Source of the DNA: an uncultured Pelagibacteraceae bacterium | GTDB lineage: Bacteria > Pseudomonadota > Alphaproteobacteria > Pelagibacterales > Pelagibacteraceae | Assembly: GCA_902627805.1 (NCBI GenBank) | Contig: CACOKN010000003.1 | Span: 1-64,000, forward strand | DNA length: 64,000 nt | Direction of reading: 5' to 3' | Part shown: piece after piece, positions 1 to 11,513 of the stretch | Position numbering within the stretch: the stretch's first letter is position 1 | Layout: each line of letters opens with the position of its first letter | The notes under the pieces: generated by a model | The model's database searches: none | What the model was told of the DNA's origin: nothing | The model's input: only the letters and a program-made list of their open reading frames with translations | Translations under genes and position numbers: made by a program

Positions 1-313
1 CCTTAATTAATAAATCATTCGGTTTTTTATATACAATTCTCTTTTTATAATATTTTGAAATTAGTTTTTTTACTAATATACAATTTAATTTTGTAATTTT
101 AGTTATAGTTAAATTCATATTTTCTAGGTTATAAAAAAAACTTACAAATAAATTTCCTTTAAATGAAATCCATTTTCTTCCGTACTGCCCACGTCCATTA
201 CTTTGACTCTCAGCAATTATCATTCCATTCTTTAAATTAGAACTTTTAACCATTCTTATGGCTGTATCATTTGTGCTTCTTAATTTTTTAAATCTTAAAA
301 TTCTGAATTTCAT
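1..313 (-). CDS. birA: Biotin--[acetyl-CoA-carboxylase] ligase, N-terminal part (cut by window edge)
   Basis: Reading the reverse strand from the ATG at 313 gives about 104 codons with no stop before the window edge. The N-terminus has STNDTA (the usual BirA STNxxA motif), GRGQYGRKWIS (the biotinyl-AMP loop, normally GRGRxGRxW) and KKPNDLL (normally KWPNDLL), so this is the catalytic domain of biotin protein ligase, which attaches biotin to carboxylases. There is no N-terminal HTH, so it should be a ligase only and not a repressor. The ATG overlaps the nuoN stop codon as TAATG, so it is the last seen gene of the nuo operon, probably translationally coupled. The C-terminus is outside the window. 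Confidence 0.85.
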   Translation of the reverse strand, partial: MKFRILRFKKLRSTNDTAIRMVKSSNLKNGMIIAESQSNGRGQYGRKWISFKGNLFVSFFYNLENMNLTITKITKLNCILVKKLISKYYKKRIVYKKPNDLLIK

Positions 314-1731
314 TAAATTATATTAATTCTGGAAACTACCTCTATTAATTGACTTGGAAATATGAAGTATATCAGAATTAACAATGTAGATGCTGTTAAA
401 GAAAATTTTAACCAAAAACCATGATCAGTATCATATTTTTCTTTTTGTTCATCAAAATACATAATTTTAATTAACCTTAAATAATAAAAAGCTGCAACGA
501 CTGTTGATAATAAACCTACGATTGCTAAAAAATACATTGATTGTTCAATGACTGCTTTAAAAACATAAAACTTAGCAAAAAAACCAGCTAAAGGAGGAAT
601 CCCAGCTAGTGAGAATAAAATTATAAGTAATGATAACGCTAGCATTGGATGATTTTTAGACAAACCTGACAAATCATCTATTTTTTCATAATATTTATTA
701 TCTCGTTTCAACATTAATAAGCATGAAAATAATCCTAAGTTCATGAGTATATATATAGTTATATAAATTAGTGAACTTTGAATGCCATCATTAGTCCCTG
801 CTGCTACACCAGCTAGTGCATAACCAACATGGCCTATGGAGCTATAGGCAACAAGTCTTTTCAAATTTGTTTGCCCTATGGCTGCAATAGCGCCAAATAA
901 CATTGATGCGATCGATAAGAAAATTAAGATCATTTGCCACTGATCAATCAAATTTAAAAATGGTACATATAAAAATCTTATAAATACTGTCAGTGCTGCT
1001 ATTTTTGGAACCATTGTAAAAAATAATGTCACTGAAGTTGGTGAACCTTCATAAACATCTGGAGCCCACATATGAAAAGGAACAGCTGAAATCTTAAACG
1101 CTAGTCCCACTAAAATAAATACAATACCAAATGTCAAAGCATATTCATTTGAATTTAATTGATTAGCTATTACATCAAAATTGGTAGAGCCAGTAAATCC
1201 ATATATTAAAGAGCAACCATAAAGCAACAAACCAGAAGATAGGGCACTTAAAACAAAATATTTAAGTCCTGCCTCAGAAGACTTGATTTGATCTCTATCA
1301 AATGTAGCTAAAACATATAATGCCAACGACTGAAGCTCAAGACCCATGTAAAATACAATTAAGTCATTAGAATTAATCATAACCATCATACCTAATACAG
1401 AACTTAAAATTAATATCGGATACTCAATCTTAAAAATTTGAAAAGTTTTAAGATAGTTCGAAGAAATGGTTAAGACTAAGAATGCAGCCAATAAAGTGAT
1501 TATTTTCATCAAAGAAGATAGATAATCAATAATAATACTATTATTAAATAATTTTGTTTCGTTAACACCAATTGTTTCGTTAAAAGTAATTACAGCAGTT
1601 ACAATCAAAACAGCTAAGGAAAGACTCTGAACAAGTCTTAAGCTATTTTTTTTAAAAACACCTAATATTAATAAAAACATTATCGACAATGATAAAAATA
1701 TTTCAGGTAATACTAATTGTAAATTTTCCAT
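313..1731 (-). CDS. nuoN: NADH-quinone oxidoreductase subunit N
   Basis: A 472-residue, almost wholly hydrophobic protein of the proton-pumping antiporter-like family (NuoL/M/N), of normal length for NuoN. Family features visible include the central LVAYSSIGHVGYALAG segment and an acidic residue in YMGLELQSLALYVLA, equivalent to the conserved membrane glutamate of the proton channel. It sits in the inner membrane arm of complex I. Its position between nuoM and birA, with 1-bp TAATG overlaps on both sides, fits the normal alphaproteobacterial order. Confidence 0.96.
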   Translation of the reverse strand: MENLQLVLPEIFLSLSIMFLLILGVFKKNSLRLVQSLSLAVLIVTAVITFNETIGVNETKLFNNSIIIDYLSSLMKIITLLAAFLVLTISSNYLKTFQIFKIEYPILILSSVLGMMVMINSNDLIVFYMGLELQSLALYVLATFDRDQIKSSEAGLKYFVLSALSSGLLLYGCSLIYGFTGSTNFDVIANQLNSNEYALTFGIVFILVGLAFKISAVPFHMWAPDVYEGSPTSVTLFFTMVPKIAALTVFIRFLYVPFLNLIDQWQMILIFLSIASMLFGAIAAIGQTNLKRLVAYSSIGHVGYALAGVAAGTNDGIQSSLIYITIYILMNLGLFSCLLMLKRDNKYYEKIDDLSGLSKNHPMLALSLLIILFSLAGIPPLAGFFAKFYVFKAVIEQSMYFLAIVGLLSTVVAAFYYLRLIKIMYFDEQKEKYDTDHGFWLKFSLTASTLLILIYFIFPSQLIEVVSRINII

Positions 1732-3215
1732 TATGTTTTACTTGCTAATTTAAAATTATATTGATCAATTAAATCTGAGATAGATACCTCAATTGTATTA
1801 ATAAGAGGATCTGGATAAAATCCAAAAAATAGAGTTGGCACAGCTAAACAAGATAAAATAAATAACTCAGATCTATTTAAATCAAACATCTGTTTTAAAT
1901 CTGTATTTATTAATTTTCCAAAAACTACTCTTTTGTATAACCAAAGCATATATGCAGCACCAATAATTACCCCTAAGCTAGCAATCACAGCTACTAAAAA
2001 ATTATCCTTAAATGCACCCATCAAAATTAAAAACTCCCCAACAAAACCACTTGTTCCAGGTAATCCTAGAGCTGCTAAAGTAAACAACATAAATAAAATA
2101 GAATATTTTGGAATAATACTCACGATTCCACCATAGGTATTTATAAGTCTTGAATGCATTCTGTCATAAACAACACCTACACATAAAAAAAGCGCTGCAG
2201 AAACTAGTCCATGACTGATCATCTGAATAATACTTCCCTCAATACCTTGTTGCTGAATAGTAAAAATTCCTAAAGTAACATAACCCATATGTGCAACTGA
2301 TGAATAAGCAATTAGCTTTTTCATATCTTCCTGCATTAAAGCTATGAGAGAAGTAAAAATTATCGCAATCACACTGAGTGTATAAACTAGTGGAGTGAAG
2401 ATTTCTGATGCTACAGGAAATAATCCAAGAGAAAATCTAATAAAACCATAACCTGCCATTTTTAATAATATAGCTGCTAATAAAACAGATCCCGCTGTTG
2501 GTGCTTCAACATGAGCATCTGGTAACCATGTATGAACTGGCCACATAGGAGTTTTAACTGCAAAAGAACTAAAAAAAGCTAACCATAAAAGATTTTGGTA
2601 CTTTATATCAATTCCAGAATTATAAAGTTCAACTACATCAGTAGTTCCATTCAACCAATATATCGTAATTATGGCTACCAACATTAGGACTGAACCAAGT
2701 AAGGTGTACAAAAAAAATTTAAACGCTGAATAAACTCTTCTGGCACCACCCCAGATACCAATAATCAAAAACATGGGAATTAAACCTGCCTCAAAAAATA
2801 AATAAAAAATAACAAGGTCTAAAGAGCAGAATACACCGATCATAAAAGACTCCATGATAAGTACAGCTATTAAAAATTCACTAAGTCTATCTTTGATTGA
2901 ATTATTTACAGATATTATGCAAAGGGGTGTTATAAAAGTTGTTAGTAAAATAAACAAAATTGAAATACCATCAACACCTACCTTGTAATTTATTAAATCT
3001 TTAATCCAAATTCTTTCCTCAACAAATTGAAAGTCAGGAGTTGTTGGATCAAATAATATCCATAGATAAACTGATAAAAAAAAATTTACTGCTGAAGTAA
3101 ATAAAGCGACATATTTTCCAGTAAAATTATTTTTTTTATCACTTTTGGTAAAAAATAAGAATAAAGCTCCAATTGATGGTAATAAAATCAAAGAGGAGAG
3201 AATAGGAAAGTTCAT
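1731..3215 (-). CDS. nuoM: NADH-quinone oxidoreductase subunit M
   Basis: A 494-residue polytopic membrane protein, the second antiporter-like proton-pumping subunit of complex I. Visible family features are the FFEAGLIPMFLIIGIWGG segment with the conserved membrane glutamate, HTWLPDAHVEAPTAGSV, and LIAYSSVAHMGYV. Length is typical. It overlaps nuoN by one base and nuoL by one base (TAATG junctions), so expression is likely coupled along the operon. Nothing unusual. Confidence 0.97.
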   Translation of the reverse strand: MNFPILSSLILLPSIGALFLFFTKSDKKNNFTGKYVALFTSAVNFFLSVYLWILFDPTTPDFQFVEERIWIKDLINYKVGVDGISILFILLTTFITPLCIISVNNSIKDRLSEFLIAVLIMESFMIGVFCSLDLVIFYLFFEAGLIPMFLIIGIWGGARRVYSAFKFFLYTLLGSVLMLVAIITIYWLNGTTDVVELYNSGIDIKYQNLLWLAFFSSFAVKTPMWPVHTWLPDAHVEAPTAGSVLLAAILLKMAGYGFIRFSLGLFPVASEIFTPLVYTLSVIAIIFTSLIALMQEDMKKLIAYSSVAHMGYVTLGIFTIQQQGIEGSIIQMISHGLVSAALFLCVGVVYDRMHSRLINTYGGIVSIIPKYSILFMLFTLAALGLPGTSGFVGEFLILMGAFKDNFLVAVIASLGVIIGAAYMLWLYKRVVFGKLINTDLKQMFDLNRSELFILSCLAVPTLFFGFYPDPLINTIEVSISDLIDQYNFKLASKT

Positions 3216-5128
3216 TATTTAACAATTAAGAATGTTAATAAAGCAGAAAAACCAAGTAACATTACAAAAGCATATTGATATATGTACCCACTTTGAAATT
3301 TATTAGCTTTTACTGAAAATTTTTTAATCATCGACGAAATACCGTCTGGACCAAACCCATCGATAATTTTCAAATCAAAGAACTTCCATAAAAATAAACC
3401 CAATTTTTTTGATGATTTAACAAATAAAACATCATAAAGTTCATCAAAATACCACTTATTTAATAAAAACTGATAAAGCGGTTTATTTATACTAGCTAAT
3501 CGTTCAGGTAAATTTCTATTTTTAACGAATAAATAATATGCTAGTGGAATAGACAATATAACCAAAGTTGGGGTAAGTAACAAAAACCATAGTGGTGGGT
3601 GATCAGTGCTTAATGGTTTTAGAAAAAATATTGAGTCACGCCAAAAATTATTTAGACCTTCATAACCGATAAATAATTCTTTAAATAAAAATCCTGCAAA
3701 TATTGCACCAATTGATAATAAAACTAGAGGTATCAACATCACGATAGGAGACTCGTGCGTCTCAGCTATCTTTATCTCTTTATTATTATACTCACCATGA
3801 AAAGTTTTAAAAATTAATCTCCAAGAATAAATTGATGTAAGAAATGCTGTAAAAATACCTATACCAGCAGCATAATAACCTGTTGTATTTCCTCTCAAAT
3901 AAGCAAATTCAATTATTGCATCTTTAGAATAAAAACCTGACAAAAATGGAAACCCCGTTAAAGCTAGTGTTCCTATAATCATTAGTGAATAAGTGTATGG
4001 AAGTTTTTTCCACACGCCTCCCATATTATTTATATTTTGTTCGTCTTTAAAAGCATGAATTACTGAACCAGATCCTAAAAATAATAGAGCTTTAAAAAAC
4101 GCGTGAGTAAATAAATGAAACATTGCAACATTATATGCTCCCACGCCAGTGGCAAAAAACATGTAACCTAATTGGCTACAAGTAGAATACGCAATTATTT
4201 TTTTAATATCATTTTGTACTAGAGCTACTGTTGCAGCAAAGAATGCAGTACTCATACCAATGATCGTAATGATATTTAAAGCTAGATCAGAGTATTCAAA
4301 AATTGGTGAACACCTTACAACTAGAAAAACTCCTGCTGTTACCATTGTGGCGGCATGAATTAAGGCAGAAACAGGTGTTGGTCCTTCCATAGCGTCTGGT
4401 AACCAGGTATGAAGTAAAATTTGTGCTGATTTACCCATAGCACCAATGAACAAAAGTAAGCAAATCAAATCTACAGCATTAAATGTGATACCTAAAAATA
4501 CCAAATCTTTATCTGTAATGTTTGGAATTTTAGTAAAAACCTCAGAATAATTTACTGTTCCAAATAAATAAAAAATTAAAAATATTCCTAGAGCAAACCC
4601 AAAATCGCCCACTCTATTCACTACAAAAGCTTTAATTGCAGCTTTGTTTGCTGACTCTTTTTTAAACCAAAATCCTATTAAAAAATACGAACATAAGCCT
4701 ACACCTTCCCAACCAAAAAATAATTGAATGAAATTATCTGCAGTAACTAACATCAGCATTGCAAATGTAAATAAGGATAAGTAAGCCATAAATCTTGGTT
4801 TGTGCGGGTCGTGAGACATATAACCGATTGAATAAATATGAACTAAGGCAGAAACTGATGTAACAACAACTAACATCACAGCAGATAATGAGTCAATCTT
4901 CATTGACCAATTTACTTCAAGCGATCCAGAGCTAATCCATGTCGCAATTATTATGTTCTCTTGATATTTATTAACAACAACCTCATACAAAACAAGGACA
5001 GAAAAAATTGCTGAAATAAATACCAACAGGCTAGTGATAATTTCTGAGCTTCTATCTCCTATTAATTTTCCAAAAAATCCTGAAATAATTGAAGCAACTA
5101 ATGGTAATGCTATAATCGAAATTTCCAT
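3215..5128 (-). CDS. nuoL: NADH-quinone oxidoreductase subunit L
   Basis: A 637-residue membrane protein, the distal antiporter-like subunit of complex I. Motifs include FFGWEGVGLCSYFLIGFW (membrane glutamate), HTWLPDAMEGPTPVSALIHAATMV and IIAYSTCSQLGYMF. The C-terminal part past about residue 520 carries the extra amphipathic helix region and a last membrane span (YAFVMLLGFSALLTFLIV), as expected for NuoL's lateral arm. One bp separates it from nuoK. Confidence 0.97.
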   Translation of the reverse strand: MEISIIALPLVASIISGFFGKLIGDRSSEIITSLLVFISAIFSVLVLYEVVVNKYQENIIIATWISSGSLEVNWSMKIDSLSAVMLVVVTSVSALVHIYSIGYMSHDPHKPRFMAYLSLFTFAMLMLVTADNFIQLFFGWEGVGLCSYFLIGFWFKKESANKAAIKAFVVNRVGDFGFALGIFLIFYLFGTVNYSEVFTKIPNITDKDLVFLGITFNAVDLICLLLFIGAMGKSAQILLHTWLPDAMEGPTPVSALIHAATMVTAGVFLVVRCSPIFEYSDLALNIITIIGMSTAFFAATVALVQNDIKKIIAYSTCSQLGYMFFATGVGAYNVAMFHLFTHAFFKALLFLGSGSVIHAFKDEQNINNMGGVWKKLPYTYSLMIIGTLALTGFPFLSGFYSKDAIIEFAYLRGNTTGYYAAGIGIFTAFLTSIYSWRLIFKTFHGEYNNKEIKIAETHESPIVMLIPLVLLSIGAIFAGFLFKELFIGYEGLNNFWRDSIFFLKPLSTDHPPLWFLLLTPTLVILSIPLAYYLFVKNRNLPERLASINKPLYQFLLNKWYFDELYDVLFVKSSKKLGLFLWKFFDLKIIDGFGPDGISSMIKKFSVKANKFQSGYIYQYAFVMLLGFSALLTFLIVK

Positions 5129-5129
5129 T

Positions 5130-5441
5130 TTAACCTTTTAGTTTATCTATCTCTTCTACTCGAATAGTTCCAGAGTTTCTAAAATAAACAACTATGATCG
5201 CAAGACCAATTGCAGCCTCAGCTGCAGCAACAGTTAGTATAAAGAGGGTAAACACTTGACCAGAAAGATCTCCTAAATAAATTGAAAAAGATACTAAATT
5301 AATATTTACAGCTAATAAGATAAGTTCAATACTCATTAAAATTACAATAATATTTTTTCTATTAAGAAATATACCAATTATTCCAATACTAAAAATAACA
5401 GCACCTAAAGTTAAATAATGACCTAAACCTATATCAATCAT
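5130..5441 (-). CDS. nuoK: NADH-quinone oxidoreductase subunit K
   Basis: A 103-residue protein with three membrane spans. The membrane glutamates expected in NuoK are visible in [14 protein letters not shown] and in [17 protein letters not shown], both part of the proton-conducting hydrophilic axis of complex I. Length matches the family (about 100). The start overlaps the end of nuoJ by 8 bp. Confidence 0.97.
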   Translation of the reverse strand: MIDIGLGHYLTLGAVIFSIGIIGIFLNRKNIIVILMSIELILLAVNINLVSFSIYLGDLSGQVFTLFILTVAAAEAAIGLAIIVVYFRNSGTIRVEEIDKLKG

Positions 5442-6066
5442 CTATTTTTACTCCTTTATTAGACGCAACTTCAAGTACTTCCACACCTTCAGTCCTTTCT
5501 CGAGATATTTGTTTTAAATAACTTTGTTTTTTAACACCCTCTCTTTGTCTAAAAGTAAGGACTATTGCACCTATCATAGCAATCAAAAGTATCATCCCAC
5601 TAATTTGAAACACATGTATATAATCAGTGTATAAAACCTGACCTAATGAATGAGTGTTACTAACCCCGTTTTCTAGTGAAGATTTTGCAGAATTAAATAG
5701 ATCAGGCTTATATTTCCATCCGCCTATTACAATAATCAATTCAAAAAAAATTATTACACTGATTAATAATCCTATAGGAATATGTCTTGAGCTATCTTTT
5801 GAAACAAACCACTGGTTTTTTTGTTGAGCAACATTGAGCATCATTACAACAAACAAAAATAGCACTGCAACTGCCCCAACATAAACTATCAACATAATCA
5901 TCCCCAAAAATTCAGCACCAATCATTATGAAGAGGCAAGATATACTTATAAAATCAAGAATTAAAAAAAAAACTGAATGAACTGTGTTTTTAGAAACAGT
6001 TACCATTATGGCAGAAACAACTGCAATGACAGAAAAGACATAAAAAAATATTGCATGTGCAATCAT
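5434..6066 (-). CDS. nuoJ: NADH-quinone oxidoreductase subunit J
   Basis: A 210-residue membrane subunit with about five hydrophobic segments. [19 protein letters not shown] is the signature third helix of NuoJ, containing the pi-bulge region linked to quinone-coupled proton movement. A hydrophilic C-terminal tail of about 40 residues (rich in K, R and E) follows the last span and is common in alphaproteobacterial NuoJ. It lies between nuoI (3 bp away) and nuoK. Confidence 0.96.
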   Translation of the reverse strand: MIAHAIFFYVFSVIAVVSAIMVTVSKNTVHSVFFLILDFISISCLFIMIGAEFLGMIMLIVYVGAVAVLFLFVVMMLNVAQQKNQWFVSKDSSRHIPIGLLISVIIFFELIIVIGGWKYKPDLFNSAKSSLENGVSNTHSLGQVLYTDYIHVFQISGMILLIAMIGAIVLTFRQREGVKKQSYLKQISRERTEGVEVLEVASNKGVKIDD

Positions 6067-6069
6067 AAA

Positions 6070-6555
6070 TTATCTGTATGGATTGTCTGATTTAATATTT
6101 GCCGCTAAAACATTTTCCCATCTATCTCCGTTATCTAGGAGCTTTTCTTTTGTATAATAGAGTTCTTCACGAGTTTCGGTTGAAAATTCAAAATTTGGTC
6201 CTTGGACAATTGCATCTACAGGACAAGACTCTTCACATAATCCACAATAAATACATTTCATCATATCAATATCATAGCGAGTAGTTTTTCTACTTCCATC
6301 AGCTCTTTCGGAAGATTCAATAGTAATGGCTTGGGCAGGACAGACAGCTTCACACAATTTGCAAGCTATACATCTTTCTTCTCCATTAGGATATCTTCTC
6401 AAGGCGTGTTCGCCTCTATATCTTGGACTAATTTTGCCTTTTTCAAATGGATAATTTATTGTTTTTTTTTGTTTGAAAAGTTCTTTAACAGCAATAAAAA
6501 GTCCACTAATAAAATCGGTCATTAAAATTGTTTTAAAAAATCTTGATATTTTCAT
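6070..6555 (-). CDS. nuoI: NADH-quinone oxidoreductase subunit I (two 4Fe-4S clusters)
   Basis: A 161-residue ferredoxin-like peripheral subunit. Two complete tetranuclear cluster motifs are visible: [12 protein letters not shown] and [12 protein letters not shown], which bind clusters N6a and N6b that pass electrons towards NuoB. The N-terminal amphipathic stretch anchors it on NuoH. Normal length for alphaproteobacteria. Adjacent to nuoH with no intergenic bases. Confidence 0.98.
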   Translation of the reverse strand: MKISRFFKTILMTDFISGLFIAVKELFKQKKTINYPFEKGKISPRYRGEHALRRYPNGEERCIACKLCEAVCPAQAITIESSERADGSRKTTRYDIDMMKCIYCGLCEESCPVDAIVQGPNFEFSTETREELYYTKEKLLDNGDRWENVLAANIKSDNPYR

Positions 6556-7554
6556 TTATATTGTAGGTAGAAGATTAAAGTAAAAAAGATAACTTGCTGT
6601 CAAAACAACATAGGTTAAAGATAATGGTAAAAATATTTTCCAACCTAATCTCATTAGTTGGTCATATCTATATCTTGGAACAATCGCTTTGACCAACGCA
6701 AAAAGAATAAATAAAAATAAAATTTTGAAAATTAACCAAAGAGCACCCGGTATTAGATTAAAAGGATAAAGATCGATTGGAGATAACCAGCCTCCTAAAA
6801 ATAATATTGACCCAAGTGCACACATTAACAAAATATTTGCATACTCTCCCAACCAAAACATTGCATACATCATCCCAGAATATTCTGTTTGGTAACCTGC
6901 AACTAATTCAGCCTCTGCTTCTGGTAAATCAAAAGGTGGTCTATTCGTTTCAGCTAAAGCTGATATAAAAAAAATTACAAACATTGGAAATAATGGTATT
7001 ACAAACCACATTTCTTTTTGAGCTATTACAATATCATTCAAGTTTAGAGATCCGACGCATAATAAGACATTAATTATAATGATACCAATTGATACTTCAT
7101 AAGATACCATTTGTGCAGCAGATCTAATTGCTCCTAAAAAGGGATACTTTGAATTCGAAGCCCATCCACCCATTATTATCCCATACACACCCAATGATGA
7201 GACAGCAAAAATATATAAAATTCCAACATTTATATCTGCTAATACTTGTTCAAGTCCAAAAGGAATTACGGCCCAAGCTATTAAAGCTAGAGTCATTGTT
7301 ATTATTGGAGCAAGAATAAAAATTACTTTGTTTGAACTGGCAGGTATTATAATTTCCTTGAAAATATATTTTAGGGCGTCTGCTAAAGATTGTAGTAAGC
7401 CAAACGGACCAACAACATTTGGACCTTGTCTTTTTTGAACAAAAGCCCAAACTCTTCGATCTAACCACACAATCATAGCGACTGAAACTAAAACAGGCAC
7501 TAATAAAAATAAAATTTTGTAACTTTCTTGAAAAATTAGATTTAAGTATTCCAT
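6556..7554 (-). CDS. nuoH: NADH-quinone oxidoreductase subunit H
   Basis: A 332-residue, eight-span membrane subunit that forms the quinone-access chamber with NuoB and NuoD. The diagnostic loop [20 protein letters not shown] is intact, as is the early ERR-like [21 protein letters not shown] segment. Normal length. It lies between nuoG (3 bp) and nuoI (0 bp). Confidence 0.98.
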   Translation of the reverse strand: MEYLNLIFQESYKILFLLVPVLVSVAMIVWLDRRVWAFVQKRQGPNVVGPFGLLQSLADALKYIFKEIIIPASSNKVIFILAPIITMTLALIAWAVIPFGLEQVLADINVGILYIFAVSSLGVYGIIMGGWASNSKYPFLGAIRSAAQMVSYEVSIGIIIINVLLCVGSLNLNDIVIAQKEMWFVIPLFPMFVIFFISALAETNRPPFDLPEAEAELVAGYQTEYSGMMYAMFWLGEYANILLMCALGSILFLGGWLSPIDLYPFNLIPGALWLIFKILFLFILFALVKAIVPRYRYDQLMRLGWKIFLPLSLTYVVLTASYLFYFNLLPTI

Positions 7555-7557
7555 GAA

Positions 7558-9591
7558 TTAACCATCTGTCCCTGTTTTTTTTATATCAATTTTTGCGTTA
7601 TTACATTCAAGCATAGTTTTTGATGAACGTGCAATTACATTAGAAAAATAGTAGTCTTTATAATCAACTTTTAAAAATTCATCAGTAAAATCGCTTTCAT
7701 TTAATTCATTATTTAATTCTGAAGTTTGCTGATCTTTATTCATTTTTAAATAGTTAAACATACTACTTTCGAGTTCATCTTTATCATTAAAAAGTTTTCT
7801 ATTATTCATAATCTCGGCAAGATCATTTATAATTTGCCAGTCCTCTTTTGCATCACCTGGGGGGTAAGATGCTTTATAAGCTTTTTGTAATTTACCTTCC
7901 AAGTTAGTGTAATGTCCGGATTGTTCAGTATAAGCGGCACCTGGTAAAATTATATCTGCAATTTCTGCACCTCTATCTCCATGACTTCCTTGATAGATAA
8001 TAAATTCATCTTTCTTTTTAAAATCTAAATTATCTTGGCCAAGTAAAAAAATTATTTCAAATTTATTTTCATGAAGTTCATCTAGAATTTTATTATTTTT
8101 ATCAATTATATCTAAATCTAAATTTCCAATTGTAGCTGCATCCACTGATAATACATTAATTGGGTTCCAATCATCATTCAATTTATTATTCTTGGATAAA
8201 AATTTTTTGGATAAATTAAATAAATAACTAGCTGATTTAATTTTAAAAAAAGACTCTCCAAATACAATCATTGGTTTTTTTGACTCAATAATTTCTTTTG
8301 ACAATTCACTATTATTTTCAAATATATCTTTGATAGTTTTTATCTTCCCATTTAAACTTTGATAGTTGTAAGTTAGGTCACCAAGATCGTTTAAAGAAAC
8401 AACTTTGGTATTATTACTTAAATATGCTTTTCGAATTCGCGCATTAATCATTGTTGCTTCAAATCTGGGATTTGTGCCTATCAATAAAATTAAATCTGCT
8501 TCTTCAATTCCATTTATCGATGAATTAAATAAATAATTTTCTCTTTTAGAACTATCAATAAATCTTTTTGTAGATCTAAAATCATATTTTTTCGTATCAA
8601 TTGTTCTTTCTAAAAATTCTTTGAAAATAAAACTTGTTTCCATATTTGTTAAATCACCAACAAATCCACAAATCTTATCTTTATTTGCATTTTCTATTTT
8701 TGATTTGATGATTTTGTAAACTTCATCCCAAGAAGCTTTTTCAAATTTATTATTATACTTTATATATGGAGTGTCTAATCTTTGATTTAATAATCCGTCA
8801 CATGCATATCTTGTTTTGTCTGAAATCCACTCTTCATTTATATCTTCATTTATAACAGGCAAAACCCTTTTTACCTCCCAATCATAGGTATCAACCCGAA
8901 TATTTGAACCAACCGCATCCATTACATCAATTGTCTGCGTTTTCTTTAATTCCCATGGTCTTGCTTCAAAAACATAAGGCTTAGATGTTAAAGCCCCTAC
9001 TGGACAAAGATCGATTACATTTCCTGACAATTCTGACTGAACTGATTGCTCTAAATATGTAGTAATTTGCATATCCTCACCTCTTCCAATTGCACCTAAC
9101 TCAGGAACTCCAGCTATCTCAGTTGCAAATCTCACACACCTTGTACAATGAATACATCTTGTCATTTGAGTTTTGATCAGTGGACCCATATTTTTTTCAG
9201 GCACCGCTCTTTTGTTTTCTTTAAATCTTGACTTATCTATTCCATAAAACATTGATTGATCTTGAAGATCACATTCCCCACCCTGATCACACACTGGACA
9301 ATCCAACGGATGATTTGCTAATAAAAACTCCATCACACCTTTCCTTGATTTCTCTATTTTTTGAGTATTAGTTTTAATAACCATTCCATCTGCAGCGGGC
9401 ATTGCACATGAGGCTATTGGTTTTGGAGATTTTTCCATTTCAACTAAACACATTCTGCAGTTACCAGCTATTGATAATTTTTCGTGATAACAAAATCTTG
9501 GTATTTCTGCGCCTGCTTTTTCACAAGCTTGAAGAACAGTCAACCCTTCCTCAACCTCTACTTCAATATCGTTAACTTTTAATTTAAGCAT
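7558..9591 (-). CDS. nuoG: NADH-quinone oxidoreductase subunit G
   Basis: A 677-residue iron-sulfur subunit of the peripheral arm. In order it shows a 2Fe-2S domain ([17 protein letters not shown], about residues 33-50), the His-Cys3 cluster region ([18 protein letters not shown]), a 4Fe-4S site ([13 protein letters not shown] with a downstream DLCPVGALT), then a molybdopterin-oxidoreductase-like domain without signs of metal binding. This matches the shorter alphaproteobacterial or mitochondrial-type NuoG. The start overlaps the nuoF stop by 8 bp. Confidence 0.97.
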   Translation of the reverse strand: MLKLKVNDIEVEVEEGLTVLQACEKAGAEIPRFCYHEKLSIAGNCRMCLVEMEKSPKPIASCAMPAADGMVIKTNTQKIEKSRKGVMEFLLANHPLDCPVCDQGGECDLQDQSMFYGIDKSRFKENKRAVPEKNMGPLIKTQMTRCIHCTRCVRFATEIAGVPELGAIGRGEDMQITTYLEQSVQSELSGNVIDLCPVGALTSKPYVFEARPWELKKTQTIDVMDAVGSNIRVDTYDWEVKRVLPVINEDINEEWISDKTRYACDGLLNQRLDTPYIKYNNKFEKASWDEVYKIIKSKIENANKDKICGFVGDLTNMETSFIFKEFLERTIDTKKYDFRSTKRFIDSSKRENYLFNSSINGIEEADLILLIGTNPRFEATMINARIRKAYLSNNTKVVSLNDLGDLTYNYQSLNGKIKTIKDIFENNSELSKEIIESKKPMIVFGESFFKIKSASYLFNLSKKFLSKNNKLNDDWNPINVLSVDAATIGNLDLDIIDKNNKILDELHENKFEIIFLLGQDNLDFKKKDEFIIYQGSHGDRGAEIADIILPGAAYTEQSGHYTNLEGKLQKAYKASYPPGDAKEDWQIINDLAEIMNNRKLFNDKDELESSMFNYLKMNKDQQTSELNNELNESDFTDEFLKVDYKDYYFSNVIARSSKTMLECNNAKIDIKKTGTDG

Positions 9592-10912
9592 TTTTATCCA
9601 ATAAGTGTTGATCTACCAAATAAGGAATATTTTTATTTTCTTTTACAATTGGATCAAATTTATTTCTTTTTTTAATTTCATCTTTGAAATGTCTTAATAA
9701 ACCTTGAACTGGCCATGATGAACCTTCACCAAATGCACAAATCGTATGACCTTCTATTTGTTTTGTAACATCACCCAACATGTCTATCTCATCTTTAGAT
9801 GCTTCTCCTTTCGCCATTCTTTCAAGCATTCTCCACATCCAGCCTGAACCTTCTCTACAAGGTGTGCATTGGCCACAACTTTCATGTTTGTAAAATCTTG
9901 CTATTCGAGCCATACATTTTATAATATCTTGATCTTTGTTAATCACAACTACACCAGCTGTTCCTAATCCACTTTTTTCAGCCATTAATGAGTCAAAGTC
10001 CATAGTTAAAGTCTCACATTTATCTTTTGGTATTAATGGCATTGATGACCCACCAGGTATGACAGCTTGTAAGTTATCCCAGCCACCTATTACACCACCA
10101 GCATGTACTTCAATTAGTTCTTTTAATGGAATGTTCATTTCTTCCTCAACATTGCAAGGATTATTTACGTTTCCAGATATACAAAAAATTTTGGTACCCG
10201 TATTTTTTTCTCTTCCTAAAGATGCAAACCATTTCCCACCTCTTCTTAATATAGTTGGTACAACAGCTATAGTTTCCACATTATTAATTATTGTTGGGCA
10301 ACCATAAAGTCCAATTAGTGCTGGAAAAGGAGGCTTTAATCTTGGTTGACCTTTTTTTCCTTCAATACTCTCGAGTAATGCAGTTTCTTCTCCACAAATA
10401 TATGCTCCAGCTCCATAGTGAATATAAATATCTAGATCCCACCCGGTACCTGCAGCGTTTTTACCTAGTAGTTTTTTCTCATAAGCTTCATCAATTGCTG
10501 CTTGTAGCTTTTGTCCGTCTACAAAATATTCTCCTCTAATATAAATGTAACAAACATGTGCTTGAATTGCATAAGATGCAATCAAACAACCTTCGATTAA
10601 TTTATGAGGTTCAAATCTTAAAATATCTCTATCTTTACAAGTACCTGGCTCAGACTCATCACCGTTAATCACTAAATAATGAGGTCTAGAGCCGACCTCT
10701 TTAGGTGCAAAAGACCATTTTAAACCTGTTGGAAAACCTGCACCACCTCTTCCTCTAAGTTGTGAGTCTTTAATTTCATTTATAATCCAGTCTCTGCCCT
10801 TATCCGTTATTTCTTTAGTATTCACCCAATCACCTCTTTTTTGAGATGAAGTTAGATCAGGTCCTAAATCATTGTATAAGTTTTGAAAAATTCTATCTTG
10901 ATCCTTAAGCAT
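9584..10912 (-). CDS. nuoF: NADH-quinone oxidoreductase subunit F (NADH-binding)
   Basis: A 442-residue subunit that oxidises NADH using FMN. Visible motifs are [13 protein letters not shown] (NADH/FMN glycine-rich loop), [19 protein letters not shown] (FMN site) and [12 protein letters not shown], whose cysteines with a later Cys near [10 protein letters not shown] bind cluster N3. Length is typical. It overlaps nuoE and nuoG by 8 bp each. Confidence 0.98.
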   Translation of the reverse strand: MLKDQDRIFQNLYNDLGPDLTSSQKRGDWVNTKEITDKGRDWIINEIKDSQLRGRGGAGFPTGLKWSFAPKEVGSRPHYLVINGDESEPGTCKDRDILRFEPHKLIEGCLIASYAIQAHVCYIYIRGEYFVDGQKLQAAIDEAYEKKLLGKNAAGTGWDLDIYIHYGAGAYICGEETALLESIEGKKGQPRLKPPFPALIGLYGCPTIINNVETIAVVPTILRRGGKWFASLGREKNTGTKIFCISGNVNNPCNVEEEMNIPLKELIEVHAGGVIGGWDNLQAVIPGGSSMPLIPKDKCETLTMDFDSLMAEKSGLGTAGVVVINKDQDIIKCMARIARFYKHESCGQCTPCREGSGWMWRMLERMAKGEASKDEIDMLGDVTKQIEGHTICAFGEGSSWPVQGLLRHFKDEIKKRNKFDPIVKENKNIPYLVDQHLLDKNA

Positions 10913-11513
10913 TTTTTAAATCCATTAATGTTTTTCTATTATTTTCTGGTTCATTATTTATTCTTCCTCTATAAGAACCAGGTGTTGGTTTTTCTCCATT
11001 AAGAATTTTATCCAAAATTTTTAAGGTTTTTCCTTTATCAAGATCTTCATAGTAATCATCATTAATTTGCATCATCGGAGCATTGACACATGCACCAAGA
11101 CACTCAACTTCCATCCATGAACAACTTTTATCATTTGAAAGGACTGATTCATCTTCTGAAATTTTTTCTTTACATGCCTCGACTAATTTGTTTGCACCCC
11201 TTATCATACATGGGGTTGTGGTACACACTTGAACAAAATATTTACCTACAGGAGATAAATTATACATGCTATAGAAAGTAGCAACTTCATATACTTTTAT
11301 GTATGGCATATTTAAAAATTTTGCGATGTATTTCATTGCAGCTAAAGGTATCCAGTTATCATTTTGTTTTTGAGCAATGTATAATAATGCCATCACGGCA
11401 CTTTGTTGTTTACCCTTTGGATATTTGGCAACAATACTTTTTGCTGCCTCTAATGAGGAAGTATTAAACTCAAAATTTTCAGGTTGGTTTTTTGCAGGTC
11501 TTCTTAAACTCAT
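10905..11513 (-). CDS. nuoE: NADH-quinone oxidoreductase subunit E
   Basis: A 202-residue thioredoxin-fold subunit carrying the 2Fe-2S cluster N1a. The four ligands lie in [11 protein letters not shown] and [12 protein letters not shown], spaced as in the family. The segment after about residue 160 ([18 protein letters not shown]) is the short C-terminal tail common in alphaproteobacteria. Overlaps nuoD by 4 bp and nuoF by 8 bp. Confidence 0.97.
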   Translation of the reverse strand: MSLRRPAKNQPENFEFNTSSLEAAKSIVAKYPKGKQQSAVMALLYIAQKQNDNWIPLAAMKYIAKFLNMPYIKVYEVATFYSMYNLSPVGKYFVQVCTTTPCMIRGANKLVEACKEKISEDESVLSNDKSCSWMEVECLGACVNAPMMQINDDYYEDLDKGKTLKILDKILNGEKPTPGSYRGRINNEPENNRKTLMDLKNA